DNA of 64,000 nucleotides, from the NCBI GenBank assembly GCA_027574665.1, contig CM050657.1, forward strand, positions 23,042,700 through 23,106,699. Reading direction: 5' to 3'. The notes under the pieces were generated by a model. The model made no database searches, was not told the DNA's origin, and saw only the letters and a list, made by a program, of their open reading frames with translations. This document shows, piece by piece, positions 1-12,853 of this stretch. This DNA is from Rhynochetos jubatus. Its lineage: Eukaryota > Chordata > Aves > Eurypygiformes > Rhynochetidae. The position numbers and the translations under genes were made by a program. The first letter of the stretch is position 1, and every line of letters begins with the position of its first letter.

Positions 1-3000
1 CAAGCTCTGATCCATAGTGCATTGGTGGCCTCAGTCGACACCTTTTCAGATGTTTACTATCCAAATCTTGCTCTTCCACTTGTGCCGGGCTACTGAATAC
101 CAAATATACGTTTGGTGTGTCAGGACAGCTCTGCTAAAAGCCCTGCTCCTTTCTTTACCATACAGTGCAGCATGGGGGGAAGAGCATATGTTCCTTGGTT
201 TGCAGCAGAGAAGCTCCGTTCCCTTTAGAGATGCCTGTCTGGCAGCCAATCTCTCTTTTCAGATGCAGTTTTTCTGGAGGTGATAATCTCCAATTACTCC
301 AGAAGTACCTGATGCCACAGTTTAGCAATGGATGATCAGTTTATCCTGTGAATAGGCTTCGGCTCTCCTTAGCTGAAGCGGATGGGATTTTGTGATCCTC
401 TGCATTCTCTTCTTTCAAATCCTTACCTCACATAAGGACTATTGGTTTGCTTGCTGCCTCCACTAAACAGTAAACAGAGAGAGTTCTTAAGTTAGTCATC
501 CTGGAGAGTTCAGAAGCTTCCCAAAAATTGCAGGGTAAATGTATGAATATATCTATATCATGTCCACTAAGAGTCTATGGGTCTTGGATGCTTTTTAAAA
601 AGCAGCCTGGAGTCAGTAAGTCATACTGACACGTTACTGATTTTGGCCCTAATTGATGATCTGTCTCAAAAGAACAAAGCTGCTACTTCGGGTTTGGTTT
701 TGAGAGTGACCACAAATGTTCACATCCCAAGCCTGCTGGATTTTATTTGACTGCTCTTAGTAACAGAAATACTTTTATTACAGCAGTGCCAAGAAGCCAG
801 ACTGAAACCATACTGTGTTCAAGACGCTGCACAGAGACAAGAGTACAAGTAGCCAGAAAAAGAGGGAGAGATGACGAGAATTAGCAATAGGTAAAGCAAC
901 TAGTAAAAGAGCATGTGGCTGGTCAGCAGAGACACTTAAAGCACAGACAGCTTTTCCCTGATGGGCTTGTTCTCTGCCAGAGCCATTTGTGGAGTGATGT
1001 TCCTCTGAGCCTAACCTAGTTTAACAAGCTGCCTTCCTTATTTTCCTACCTCCTTGGGAAGAACAAACTACCAAGATTTCTTTCTGTCTATAGAACACAG
1101 GAAACTGTGGCAAGGTTTTGGCTAGGAGAAAGGAGAAGAGAAAGGGAAAAAGTCCACTTACCTAAGAGGGGTGCAGGCAGAAAGAGATTGGAAAGCCCCA
1201 GATGCTCTCCCCTTTCCTTCCCTGTGGCTCCATCTGTCCCACATCCTCCCTTTTGCAGAGAAGATGCCATTTCAGTGTCATTTTCAGACTGAGCAGGACA
1301 GATTGCTGGAGTTGCACAAGAGTAGGGAGACACTAAACAATGCTATGGAGAATGTGAGCAGGGATATATGATGCAGGTATTCTGGATTTGGGGAAATGAA
1401 AAAAGATCCACGCTACCAGGCAGCTTTTGTAGTTAAGATGACCTTCTCTGAGTTCACTTGGGGAAATTCTGGCAGCGTAACCCAAATCAATTTAAGCTTT
1501 ACATTTCAAAGAGCTGGCAACAGGAACAGCCTTGCGGTGTGTGTGTGGCAATTTCAAAAGTCAAGCGGCCAGCTGAAACCAGAGCCCATGGCTTTTGGGC
1601 CCATCATCATCTCCACATGGGAGGTCCAACGGAGGCCTCTGAAGTGCTGGGTGTGGTAGCAGCTCGCCTCTCAGAGAACCCAATGTATGGTCAGTCTCTG
1701 AGCCTATACACTACACCCTGACTCCACATAAAGAGCCAAATTCGCTTGGGTACTGGGAGCAGCACAGCTGCATTGGCATAGCTCCCTGCCCAAACAGAGC
1801 GCTGTTCCAGGGCCATAGCTTGAATACCTCTACTTGGCATAATATTGGATATAAGCAGGTCTGTAATTTCAGAGTTAGAGCACTAGAAAAGACATAATAT
1901 GCTCTTACGCTTTATGTAAGACTTAAAAAAAAAAAATCAATTGAGGCAAGAAGGCAAATTTGATAAAAGACTGATGGAAGTGTTTTTCCCAGGCCTGTGG
2001 AGCCCTGCACAACAATTAGTATGGGGTACTCCAGCACATCCTTGCTGCTTTGGACAATGTTTGGACAAGGCTGGGTAGGTAGTCTTTTCAGCAGTTTCCT
2101 GCACAGCACCCTTGAAGCCACAGAGGACGAGCATCAGTGGCAGCCAACAAGCCAGGGAGAAGATCTGAAGGGGATCAGCAGGACACTGCAGAACCATATT
2201 ATTATGCCAGCCCAGTCATTCAGCTGAATCCATGTTAAATTCAGCAGCTGGCTTGTGGCCAACCTTCCGTTTGTCCTCAAGCCTGAATAGCCACCAGTGG
2301 GTTGGCAAACAATTGCCCCTGCACCAGACAGGCTGGCTGGTACCGTCTTTGCAGGCTACTGGGGTTTTCTCCGCATTGCACACAGCCTTTGCCTGAATTA
2401 TGGCATCTGTTGAAGAGCAGTCAGCAGTTCCTGAGGAGCCTGCTCCTGCTCTCCCCCACATGAAAAACAGGGACTGGCCTCCAGCTCCACTGGAGGGAGG
2501 ATCGGGCCCCCTTGCAGAACTGGCACCTACCAATTAGTGACACTTACTGATTCTATCTGTAGAGAATCATTATGAAAAATGCAAAGCATTATGCAGCCAC
2601 TATTAATCTTCTGCTTTTGTTGCATTTACTCATAGTTTATGGTCCTCCGAGGAGGATAAATGATCCCGGCATGTACTCACATTGTTATTTGTCTATTTGT
2701 CTGCGCAACAATACACGTGCTCAGCACTAAGTAGAAGTTATTTTTCATGGGGAATGCAGCTTTAAGGCTTTTCAAGGTCAGAAGGCTTTGGGAGAGAAAA
2801 AAAAAAACAACTCTGCAAGTGACTCCGGCTCATTTGCTGCCAGCTCTTCCTTTTAAAGTTACAACCCACACAAGACCATAAGCAGGCTGAGACTCCAGGA
2901 GGAACGGCCACAGAAGTGCTCTTGTGTTTTTGCCTTTTGCTGGGGCACAGTATGGCACACAGACGTGTAAGTATGACAGATAAGGTCGTCGTTGTCAACT

Positions 3001-6000
3001 GACAATTCCTGTTCCAAGGTATTTAACATTGGTGGAACGAGCGCTTTCACTCTGCACTTGTGGTATTGAAATGTCCTCTCTCTGCTGCTCTCCTCATTTA
3101 TGGCTCACTGTGAGCAACAACATTCTGGGCCAGTTTTGTTTATGGCAGCAGGGGTACATTTCTGGAGGTTAAGTTCTAGCAAATTCAGGCTATCGTACGT
3201 CTGCAGTGGTGCTGAAGTAGCCAGCAGACACTAACAAATAGCACTAAGAAATGGTCTTTGGCACAGCATAGCTCTTTGCAAGAATGACCACCTCCATTAT
3301 GAACACAGAGTACTTAAAACAATATTAGTCCAAAAGTGGGAGCACAAAGGCAATACAAATATTTTAGTAGCTGGTGCAGAAACTACATTCTAGTTAAAAA
3401 GATCAGATTTTCATGTTTACTCTGAAAATATACAGACTTAAGTACAAACTTTTAATAATATTTTAGTCTTCATGTAGAAATGTGCTATTATGGTAGGGAT
3501 GGCACTCTGCGATTGGAAAGATGATAGAGACGAGAAGCGGTATTTTTCATCCAATAGTCACACGGCAAAGCACAGCATTTCTTCCTTCCTTACTCAGAGA
3601 ACAGCGAGACTGAACCTGGTCCAAAGCCAACTGTGTCAACGCAAGGCTTCCCATCACTTCTGCAGCTTTTGGATCTGGCCTGGTATCCCCAAAAACTACG
3701 AAAACAAAACATGGCTTCGGCACCATGTCACGCAAAACAGGGAAGCAACACGTGCTGCCAAAGTAGATATGAGGTAAAGCCAAACATCTGCCGCCTGATT
3801 CCCCCAAACAAAGCTCCATTCAGGAGAGGGTAATATCAAATATTTATGAAACACAGTCACAGAGGAACTCGATTTCACACCTCCCGATTATCTTTTGTTC
3901 TTGTATTTCTTCCTCTCTGTTTCAAGTCAACCAAAAATAGGAAGAGAAATCTGAGAAGATGACTTTTCCCAAGACACCTGTTAAATGTATTTTTTAAAGT
4001 AGTTTTTGTTTCCAGAAAACTGTTCAGAGTGTTCACATTTGCATATATCAGATCCACTCAGTCATTTCCACTGGTGGATCTAGCAGTCATTAAGTTAAAG
4101 CGATCTAATTTCAGTAACTCAAGAGCAAAGCTAGTGAAGTATTTGACAATAAACATTCAGCCATCTTGGAGGACAATGAACAATGTTTTCAAACTATTTA
4201 ATGAGCTGTAATTCAATGCGTCTTGCCGGGTGATAAACGGCCGCTGTTTGAACAGCAGGGAGTTTGCAGGACATTATCAATGCTGTGCTATGAATATTGT
4301 ATTGCTAACAAAAAGTGTTTTGACACATAACGATACATTTATATCTAAATCAATCAGACACTCTCAATTATCCATACTGTTAATTGTTCAGTCTTTTTAA
4401 TTGCTGTGAATGGTACCTTCATCAAGGGTTTTGTCTGTTATACATCCAAATGGTTCATTTAATACCTCCTTGGGCAAATTCATGTACCTTAGCGGAAGTG
4501 CAGAGATGTGAAGGGACTGGAATTTGGCCTATAATCTTTGGATTTCTGTTAAACTAAAGTGTTATCTCCTCCAGCTTCATTTACAGCAGGTGCTGGCACA
4601 GATACCATGTCTTTTTAGAGACTCTATGGATATGTACAAACCCCAAACTTTATCTTATTTATTACAAAGGTGTAGGGCAGGAGAATCTAACAAATAGCTC
4701 TCCTTACTATTTGAAAATCAGTGCTATCTTTTTTCTTTAACTGTAGAAATATATTTCTCTCCCATTAATTGTTGCTCCTGTCTTTGACATTACTCTGAGT
4801 TGCCTACAACTTCTCCTATTAACATTCCTATAGCTACTGTTCTTCCTCCTGGACATACATGGAGAAACTTATTGCCTCTGTGCTCTGATGACATGTCATC
4901 TGTGCTTCCAGAGCTGACAATTGCCTTGACCTTTCCACCTGACACTTCGAATTGCACTACAAGCTCACTTGCTGTCCACTATAATCTTTGGACTGCTCAT
5001 CTATTTCCCTCCAAGCCACTGAAACTCTGGGTCTGGAGATATTTTTCCTCCCTGGTGCCCACCATGGCTTTTATCCAAGCAGACTCATTCAGTGGCATTT
5101 AGGTCATATTTCTAGTACCTATACTTGCTGCTGTATCTTTCCTTCATCTTGAGCTGCATCCATGTCAAGTCCACTCTGCCATTGTACATGATTTCACATG
5201 CCACCAAGTGCTCTTTCAGACTTGTAGAAAACATGTTAGGCAAGAATGGATTTCACGTGAGTGTGTTAATGTCCACTAGACATCATCTTCATCAACCCCC
5301 TGCTTTTATTTCTAATTGTTTCTTCCCTTCTGTCAGCAGCCAAAAGATACTTATAAATTCTAAACCATTTCAGAATTGAATCTTATGAGTAAGACTTCAC
5401 CAGAAACCACATTAATATCAAGCCAAGTCTTCTTGATTCCCAACAATTCTGTTTTCATTCTTATAGCCCAAGAAAAAGCACGTTTGTGATTCTGCAGTGG
5501 GTGATGTGCTTCAGGACACCTGTGCAGTCTCATGTGGAAACCTCTGCTATCCGAAAAGGAGAGATCGCTACCCCTTTTCCAACAGGGGTCTGTGACAGGA
5601 GGAGCGCATGTAACAGGAAAGGAGAAGCAGGTGTCACTTTGTAGGGTCATTTTATTATGGTCCCTGTGATCACTGGCTATTTGAGGTTTCCAGGCATGGC
5701 TGGAGTAGGAGCAGCAGCTCGATCAGAGCTATAGCTCCAGCTGGCTGGATTGCACAACAGTTGCCCCAGAAGAGCCAGGTGCCTTTGCATATAAGCACAG
5801 TCCTCTCCTGGGACTCACTGGAGCTGCCACGAATCTGCTGAATGTGTACCCAGATTATCGTAGCGTAAATCCTATACAATAACCATTCAACAAGCGTCAG
5901 ACCTACCCCAGATCTGCAGGACACCTTGCAGTGGACCTGCATATGCTTGTGTTCTCATTTGGGAAACACGACGGTATGTATGCCAGCCCTCCCTATGCAA

Positions 6001-9000
6001 GAGCTTTTCTGAACAGAACTTTGTAGCGACCCGTCTCTTTCCCTGAAGTTTCCTTAGCAGAGCATGTGTTTGTCTCCGTTACTGCAGAAGGGACTGGATG
6101 CCTGTGTTGGCAGCAGAGCACAGGCAAATATAAAAAGGAAGAGGAGGCTGCTGAGTCTCAGACCTCCACCTCTTTTTGGAGGGTCTGTAATTGCAAGCTG
6201 TGGCTGACCTTTCTGGCCAGCTCTGCACTGATGCTTAACTTCAAAAAACAGCATCACCTGCTCCTAGAGCTGCCTTCTGCCGTGTCTTTCCATGCTTTTA
6301 CTAGAGCTTGAAATTAGACCTACCAGACAGGAACTGCCAGGCGTTTTGAATTCCGGTATTTCTAAGCATTCACAAATGCTAGACAGATCTCTCACTCACC
6401 TTATACATCCCAGAGGTCAGAAGGAAACGTCAGGAAAGCATGACAACTCAGAATCCAGAAATAAAAGCTGTTATACACTGGAATTTTATTACAGTAATGA
6501 AAATTATCTGACAGGAATAAATGAACCCCTAACAACATTCTCATGTACACACACACACTGAGAAACATAACCAGCAGAGGGAAAAGAGAGCAACAAAAAT
6601 CCTTTCTCAAAGGCTCGTGTTACATCTTTACTTTTATAACTTAAAAGCTGTGCTAGAGAGCAAGACAGTCAGTGATCCTGCACTGTAGCCAGCACAGACT
6701 TTGTTCCCTGGTCCTTTCTACCTTGCAGAGCACGAGTGGCCTGGTGCCTCTGCATCCTGCAGAGTCCCTCACGTCGGAGGCCTGTGGTGAAAGCAAGTAG
6801 CAAGTGGAGATGTGGCCTGTGATGCCAAAAAGCTCCTTCCTAATGCTTCCCTTCCAACTGAACTCTCCCTGGCTCTGCCACCGAGAGGATGGTAAAGATC
6901 CTGTCACTGCAGGGTTCAGGTCCCCCTTCTACCTCAATATAGCACGGAAATACGCATGAGCCTTTCTTTATCCTGCCAGTCCCAACCACCTCTCTTCCCA
7001 CAGCCTGCTTCCACCTCAGCTTTCCATTACATCATATTCACCCCAAAGCACCGGCACTGGCTTTGAAATGAGAAGACTCTTCCTCTGAGAGGAGTTTTCT
7101 GCCTATAGCCCTCTCTACAGCAGGTTTCAGCACATTATACATACAACGCGTTGCCAGGTAACAATTAGCAGTGCCTGCCATAAGGGCCCTAAATTCCACA
7201 TGTCATGCACTCTATTCCAACCCCAAAATTTAGAGGCCCAGATGGTCCTTTGGGTTATGCTCGTCTGGAATCACATGAGCAAGGGACCAGGGACATAGTC
7301 AGGTCAGGTCCTCTCCTCCTTCACACTCAGTGTCCTGTCTCTGCTTGGTCCTGCATGTGGGATTGGCCTGTTTCCCGCCTGGACTCCTCCTGTCCGTGTC
7401 TAAATAAGGGCCTTCATTACTTCAGACTTCATTACTCAGGTCTATTTTTTTCTGCACCATCATTACTGGCATTGCCTGCAGAAACTAAAAGCTGATGTAT
7501 ATTCTTTCTCTTGTGGATAAAACCTGTAAGCCTCACCATGTGCTAAACCATCTCATTTAGTTTGCCTCTAACTCTTCAGCATTACATTTCACACAGCAAT
7601 TAATTAATCCTCTATTTCTCACTACACTGAAGGCTGTACCATATTGAAGTCTGCATCTGAGAGGAGCTAGTAATTCATCAGCACTCCAATATCTCTATGT
7701 ACAATGTGCTCATTTTGCTATAATGGGCTTTTTTAATCTTGCTGACAATTGAAATGTTGATATTGTTAAGGTTAATGACGCACTGATAAATACCAGGAAA
7801 CACTTTTACCCTCAAACAGTTTTTAATCATGGCTGTTGCAAAGTGTGACACGAATGCTTTGTGCGTGAGTAGGCTTTAGCAACAGGCACTTCTAAATTCC
7901 TGAAGCCCCCTTTTACTACCAAAGTGGTTTCTCTGTCAGTTACTGGGTTTGCTTTTGTGCCAGGTTCTTAAGTTTATTATACTGGGTTTGTGTATGAACT
8001 GGCTAGCTTTTCCTTCACACTTCTTAATGGTGTGCAGTGTGTGTTAGATGTGCTGAGATGCCTTCGATCTGTACCTTACAAATGATGAAATCAATTCAAT
8101 CAGTAAGCAAGCTAATGGAAGGAACCGGAAGCCTGTGAGAATTTTATTGGGGTACAGCCACCTAGAAGGTACTCTCTCTGATAAAGTACATTCAGCTATG
8201 GTGACAGGGTCATGAGAAGGCAAGATTCACAATGATTTTTCACATTTAACTGTGCACATTTTAAAACCAAGTTGCTTGTGGGGAGATGTTTGCATTGTAC
8301 TAAGAAAAAGGCATGCTCGGTTAATTCATGTAATCGCTAAGCCAGCATGCAGAGAGGGCTGGAGAAGTACTTTCCATTTTTAATTCACATTGTTTTTTGC
8401 TGGATTTCTTCCAAGCATTGAACCAGCAAAAGAAATATGAAGCACTTTACATAGTGTTCTCAGAGATACTGCCCCAGCTCTCTTTAGCCAAAGAATGTCA
8501 CTGTAGCTTCACTGGAGCCCGAGCAGCACGTGTCTGTCAGCTGACGATCTGACCCTAAACAGAGATTTCTGACTGCACAAGCTCTGCAAAAAGGACAGCA
8601 GAGATGGATACCACAGTATCCACAGTATGAAGCGATGGGAATGCAAAAATAAAATTCCCACTCAAAGCTAGTAGTATCTTGCAGCACTGAAGGGATTCGA
8701 GTGGGGAAATAAAATCCAAGACGTGCAAGTCTCATAAATTACAAGTATATTGTACCTACATGAGGGGAAAAAAAGCTTTTTGCATTGGCACTTATTGTCC
8801 TTCTTTTGTTCTGTTAATTCCAAAAAAAGGTGCCTGTAGAAACAGCTAGTACTTGCAAAGACTTTCAGACGAACCGAGTGTTTCAGAGCATGTTAGCCAA
8901 ATGCCCCTCGGATCCATTCTCACCTCGCACTGAAGCCAAGCAACGGAGCCAAAGGACAGTGCTGGGGAAGGACAATGAACTAATGGAGATGGCTAGAGAT

Positions 9001-9270
9001 ATATTAGCGCTGAAAAGAAAAGGCTCAGTGAGAAATGATTCTTGCTATGTGCATTACAAAGTATAGCTCCTTTGGAAAAGTCAAGGTAACCATTTTCCCT
9101 GAAAAGACTAACTAGTATGTCCTAGCTTTGTTCTGAAACAGCCTGTGCTACTTGTGCTAGTAAGAGGGCTCCTGAAAGAGTCCACTTCTGATGATGGGTT
9201 TGACAAGGACTGGATCTCCGGGGCCAAGGCTGAACCTGACAACCTGCACTGCCCAAGCGCAAGTTACATG
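1..9270. other. unique non-coding DNA, no gene recognised
   Basis: I see no gene, RNA gene or recognisable interspersed repeat in this stretch. Open frames here are all under about 110 codons, several depend on non-ATG starts, and none has a protein composition or motif I recognise. The sequence is AT-leaning with very few CpG. Two sub-segments, about 4,140-4,450 and 7,560-7,830, are unusually dense in homeodomain-like TAATTA and SOX-like ACAAT cores and have the look of conserved non-coding elements. That is an impression from base composition and motifs, not a demonstrated conservation. Confidence 0.6.
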
Positions 9271-9290
9271 GAGGATGTAGGAGGATGTAG
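9271..9290 (+). repeat. 10-bp perfect tandem duplication
   Basis: The decamer GAGGATGTAG occurs twice in direct succession. It sits just beyond the 3' end of the old CR1/L3-like fragment that starts to its right, so it may be a small replication-slippage event or a remnant of the element's tail. No function is implied. Confidence 0.8.
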
Positions 9291-9294
9291 GAAC

Positions 9295-9700
9295 TGCCTC
9301 CTGGCTCAGACCTACGGTTCATCGGGCCCAGGATCCTGACTCAGTGGTAACAGCGTGACTATTTAGAGAAAGCAAGTCAACCTAGGCACTCTCTGCTCCC
9401 CATGTACTTCGTACTCCCCCAAAGCTGGTGTATCAAGGAGGTTATAGGGTGCTTATATATTGCTCAGTCCTCTTGGTATCCATTTACAGGCACAGTACAC
9501 ATTGGTCCATGAAGGTCTAATCCCTTTTTGAACCTGCTTGTACTGTTTGCCTCGACAAACTCCTACAGCAGGAAGCTCCAGAAGTTCACCACCCACTGCA
9601 TAAAGAAGCACTTTCTTTCATCTATTTTAAATTTTTCCTACCAGCTTCACTGAGGTTTGTGAACACTTGAAGTGATTCCAACAGTAACCCCTGCTGCATC
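9295..9700 (-). mobile_element. ancient CR1/L3-like LINE 3' fragment
   Basis: The left part (about 9,300-9,345) resembles the 'Tcagacc..ggtccatc..gcccagtatcctg' end of old amniote CR1/L3 elements. The right part (about 9,510-9,650) resembles their upstream block: 'tctaatccctttttgaacc', then a 'ttccacaggttcac'-like phrase, then 'aagaa.cacttt' and a T-rich 'ttttaaa' phrase. In that family these blocks read in this order when the element lies on the minus strand. Divergence is high, with many substitutions and small indels, so this is an old inactive insertion. No coding sequence remains. The right boundary is uncertain and the match may run to about 9,750. Family assignment is from remembered consensus patterns; the exact subfamily cannot be fixed by eye. 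Confidence 0.7.
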
Positions 9701-12239
9701 ACAAGGTAACAATAAAAATACGTGTGGCCCCTATTCCACACAAGAGAGTTCCAGAGTCCTGCATAATGGCTTCTATGTCTCCAGGAACAAAGAAATTATC
9801 ATACTTTTAGACTGATTTAGTTCTAAACTACACTAGTAACATTACATTGGTTTAGTCACATCGTAGCACTCAGTGCAAAGGAAAAATAAGAAAAGCTCAT
9901 TTTATATACACTTACACACACATACCAGATGTTCTATACTTTCAGCTTGTCTGCAGGTGTGTGTAAAAGCAGTTTTGGGACTCATTGATTGTGGAGTTCT
10001 GCTAACTGTCTTAAGCTTGTACCATTCCAAAAGAGATATAGTCCTAGGAGCCTTACTGCTAACAAGCTAAGCACATTGCAGGAGCTGGCTTTTGGGTTGA
10101 CTACATTTATTTCCAACTGTGTTATTCTCTGCTAATTAAACTTTTGAAAAGGAACATAGCTGACAAGAAGTTCTGAGTAATTTGCTCAGTCCTTGACATT
10201 AGTCAGGAGGTCTCAAAGCAGAGGCCACGGAAGTACAAGAATACTAACCTCCAAGAGAAGAAACAACAGTCCTTAATTAGAGTCTTACCTCAGATGTTGT
10301 TGTGAGGGATGAGCTGAAGATATCAAAGATATCCAAAACACAGATGATTCTGGTGGTAAGCGATCAGCTCAGACACACTGTGGCTGGTGGATCCCTAGAG
10401 GCAAAAAGAAATGGAAGAAATTCTGAGTATAGCTTGGAGACACAGATGCAGAGACTTGGCATTTGCCCTGTGGAATTCTTGGATGTGCTTGAAAGGTTCC
10501 TCTCAAGGATGAAAGTGCAGCCTCTGTTTGTTTTGTGCCTGGAATGAACTGACACCATCATATTATCTCAGACTCATTGGCAAACAGTCTCTTCCAATGG
10601 CTGCAACTGTTATTAGATTACAAAATACGCAAAACGACAGATGGCTGTTAAATTACTTGCCAAATGATTAACTGCATTTTAATGATGCAGGAGTTTAAGA
10701 AAAAAATTTAAGGGAAGAGTCAGGTATGAAGGAAACCTGAAAACTTCTCCCACTTTAATGCCAACAGTGCTAGGCTCTATCTCATTAGAGTTCACTGTTA
10801 GCCAAGGGGAAACATTTTTTTAAGTTGTGAGCAGCACATAAATTTTCCCTACTCAGAGCAGGAATTAGTAATTCAGGGATGCTTCACCCTGTTCCCAAAC
10901 CTCAGTGGAAGTCTTTGAACTCATTCTTTAAGCAACAAGACTTACTCCCTTTCATCACTCCAACTAAACCTATCCTCCCGTAGAAATTGTCTAACGCAGT
11001 GTTGGTGGAGACTTGGAGACAACCCTTCCTTTTTTATCAAATGTGTATACACGCAGATTAGTGCTGTTGACGTCTACAGCAACTTTGGACTGTATAAGTA
11101 AATGACAGTAAACCCACTAAAATACATACTTAAACACCTCCCCCTCAACATGAGCTATAGATATAGCAAGATGGGAAGTGAATGACAGAGGCTTACAGAA
11201 AACTGGAAGGTCAGTAGAACTGTCATGTCAGTAGTATGAAAAAAGGCATAATGAAACATCTTAGAAGCAACAATTACAGCCAAAAAGCCCATTACACAAG
11301 TCAGACTCAAACTACTGTCTGGTGTTGCGGCTCCTAGGCACCCAAGCTGAGGGAGCCACAGGGCCAGCCCCCACGGCCTCTCAAGCCCCCTCAGTGGGGA
11401 GCTGTAGGGCTGCTCCCATGCTACAGCAGGCAGCAGCACTCTCCTGACCATCACTGGCAACGAAAAGCTCCTGATAAACAAACCTGGTCTGTGATGAAAA
11501 TACCACCAAGACTTCATGGCCTCCCTTTTCCCACAGGTAGGTGGTAGGTAAAGCCAAAGACATTTGAAGGAGGAAAGACAAAGCCCTGCCTGTAATGGCA
11601 GTCTCCATTTTTCTTTTCTCTTGATATACTACTATGCACAGTCACATATCTTCAGTTTCCAGGCTCAGGTCAGTGTTGTCTGCAGCTCTCTGCTCATCAT
11701 CGGTGCCCTGCACAGAGGTACAAGGACACCCTGGAGCTCTCAGAGTCTGTCTTGCAGCTCTGCTTCAGACCTGAACACAGTTAGGCTTCAGCTAGAGACA
11801 CCCAGCTACAGCACATTGCCCGGCACCCCCAGCTAGGGCCTGACACTGGCTCTGCATGTGGAGACATGAAAGCCAGGCAGACGGGTCTGGCAGGGATGCT
11901 GCCCCCAGCTCCCGCAGGTCGGTTGTCCCAACCAAAAGTATCTATACTGCTTCAGAAAGCAGGCTGGTCCCTGACAACAGGAATCATGCTCCTTTCTTCC
12001 ACACAGTTAACTTGCATAAAACCAGCACTAACGTTTTTTTAGCTCTGCATAACACTTTCGGAGAGGTTCTGGGAAAGCGGACCTCTGTCCGTGATTTTCC
12101 ACTGTGTCAGGCCTAAGCACAGGAGGCAGGGGGGCAGGATGGAGGCACAGTGGGAGGCAGCGTCTCCAGCCCTGACACACATATTTTCACTTTATCCATG
12201 ATTCCTTAAACATTATTGCTCTGGCCTAGGTCATTGTCA
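9701..12239. other. unique non-coding DNA
   Basis: I recognise no gene or repeat. The segment at about 11,320-11,430 is locally GC-rich and is read open on the minus strand for 120 codons. It shows no known motif and lies in ordinary sequence, so I treat the open frame as chance. Confidence 0.55.
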
Positions 12240-12853
12240 CAAGTCAATCTTATCCTGGGCTGTATCAGGAGCAGCGTGGCCAGCAGGGTGAGGGAGGGGA
12301 TTCTCCCCCTCTACTCTGCTCTTGTGAGACTCCACCTGGACTGCTGCGTCCAGCTGTGGAGCCCTCAACATCAGAAGGATATAGACCAGTTGGAGCGAGT
12401 CCAGAGGAGGCCACGAAGATGCTCAGAGGGCTGGAGCCCCTCTGCTATGGAGAAAGGCTGAGAGAGTTGGGCTTGCTCAGCCTGGAGAAGGCTCTGGAGA
12501 GACCTTATTGCAGCCTTCCAGTACCTGAAGGGGGCCTGCAAGGAAACTGCAGGGGGGCGACTTTTTACAAGGGTCTGTAGTGACAGGACAAGGGGTAACA
12601 GGTTTAAATTGAAAAAGAGGAGATTTAGATTAGATATCAGGAAGAAATTCTTCCCGGAGAGGGTGGGGAGGCACTGGCACAGGTTGCCCAGGGAAGCTGT
12701 GGATGCCCCATCCCTGGCAGTGTTCCAGGCCAGGCTGGATGAGGCTGGGAGCAACCTGGTCTGGTGGAGGGTGTCCCTGCCCATGGCAGAGGGGTTGGAA
12801 GTGGATGATCTTTAAGGTCCCTTCCAAGCCAAACCATTCTGTGATTCTATGAA
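12240..12853 (+). mobile_element. CR1 LINE, 5'-truncated 3' end
   Basis: This is a classic avian CR1 3' region of about 610 bp. It contains the 'gggctg.atcag.agcgtggccagcag' block, the 'tggactgctgcgtccagctgtgg' block, the 'gagcgagtccagaggaggccacgaagatg' block, the 'aggaagaaattcttcc' block, the 'gcactggcacaggttgcccagggaagctgtgg' block and the terminal 'ggtcccttccaagccaaaccattctgtg' phrase. It ends with two octamers, ATTCTGTG at 12,836-12,843 and ATTCTATG at 12,844-12,851, the microsatellite tail that defines CR1 3' ends. Only the tail of ORF2 and the 3' UTR are present, so the copy cannot move. Apparent open frames on both strands inside it are by-products. Its terminal phrase matches that of the short copy at 55.2 kb, so the two probably belong to one subfamily. 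Confidence 0.96.

Noticed and set aside
8830-9066. 78-codon open frame with protein-like C-terminal half
   Set aside because: It starts at GTG and its would-be acceptor lacks a proper AG context (a run of A before GG). I recognise no family, and an exon cannot be supported without alignment.
12216-12837. Several open frames on both strands, up to 137 codons
   Set aside because: They are readings of the CR1 3' end. Only remnants of the end of ORF2 and untranslated sequence are present.
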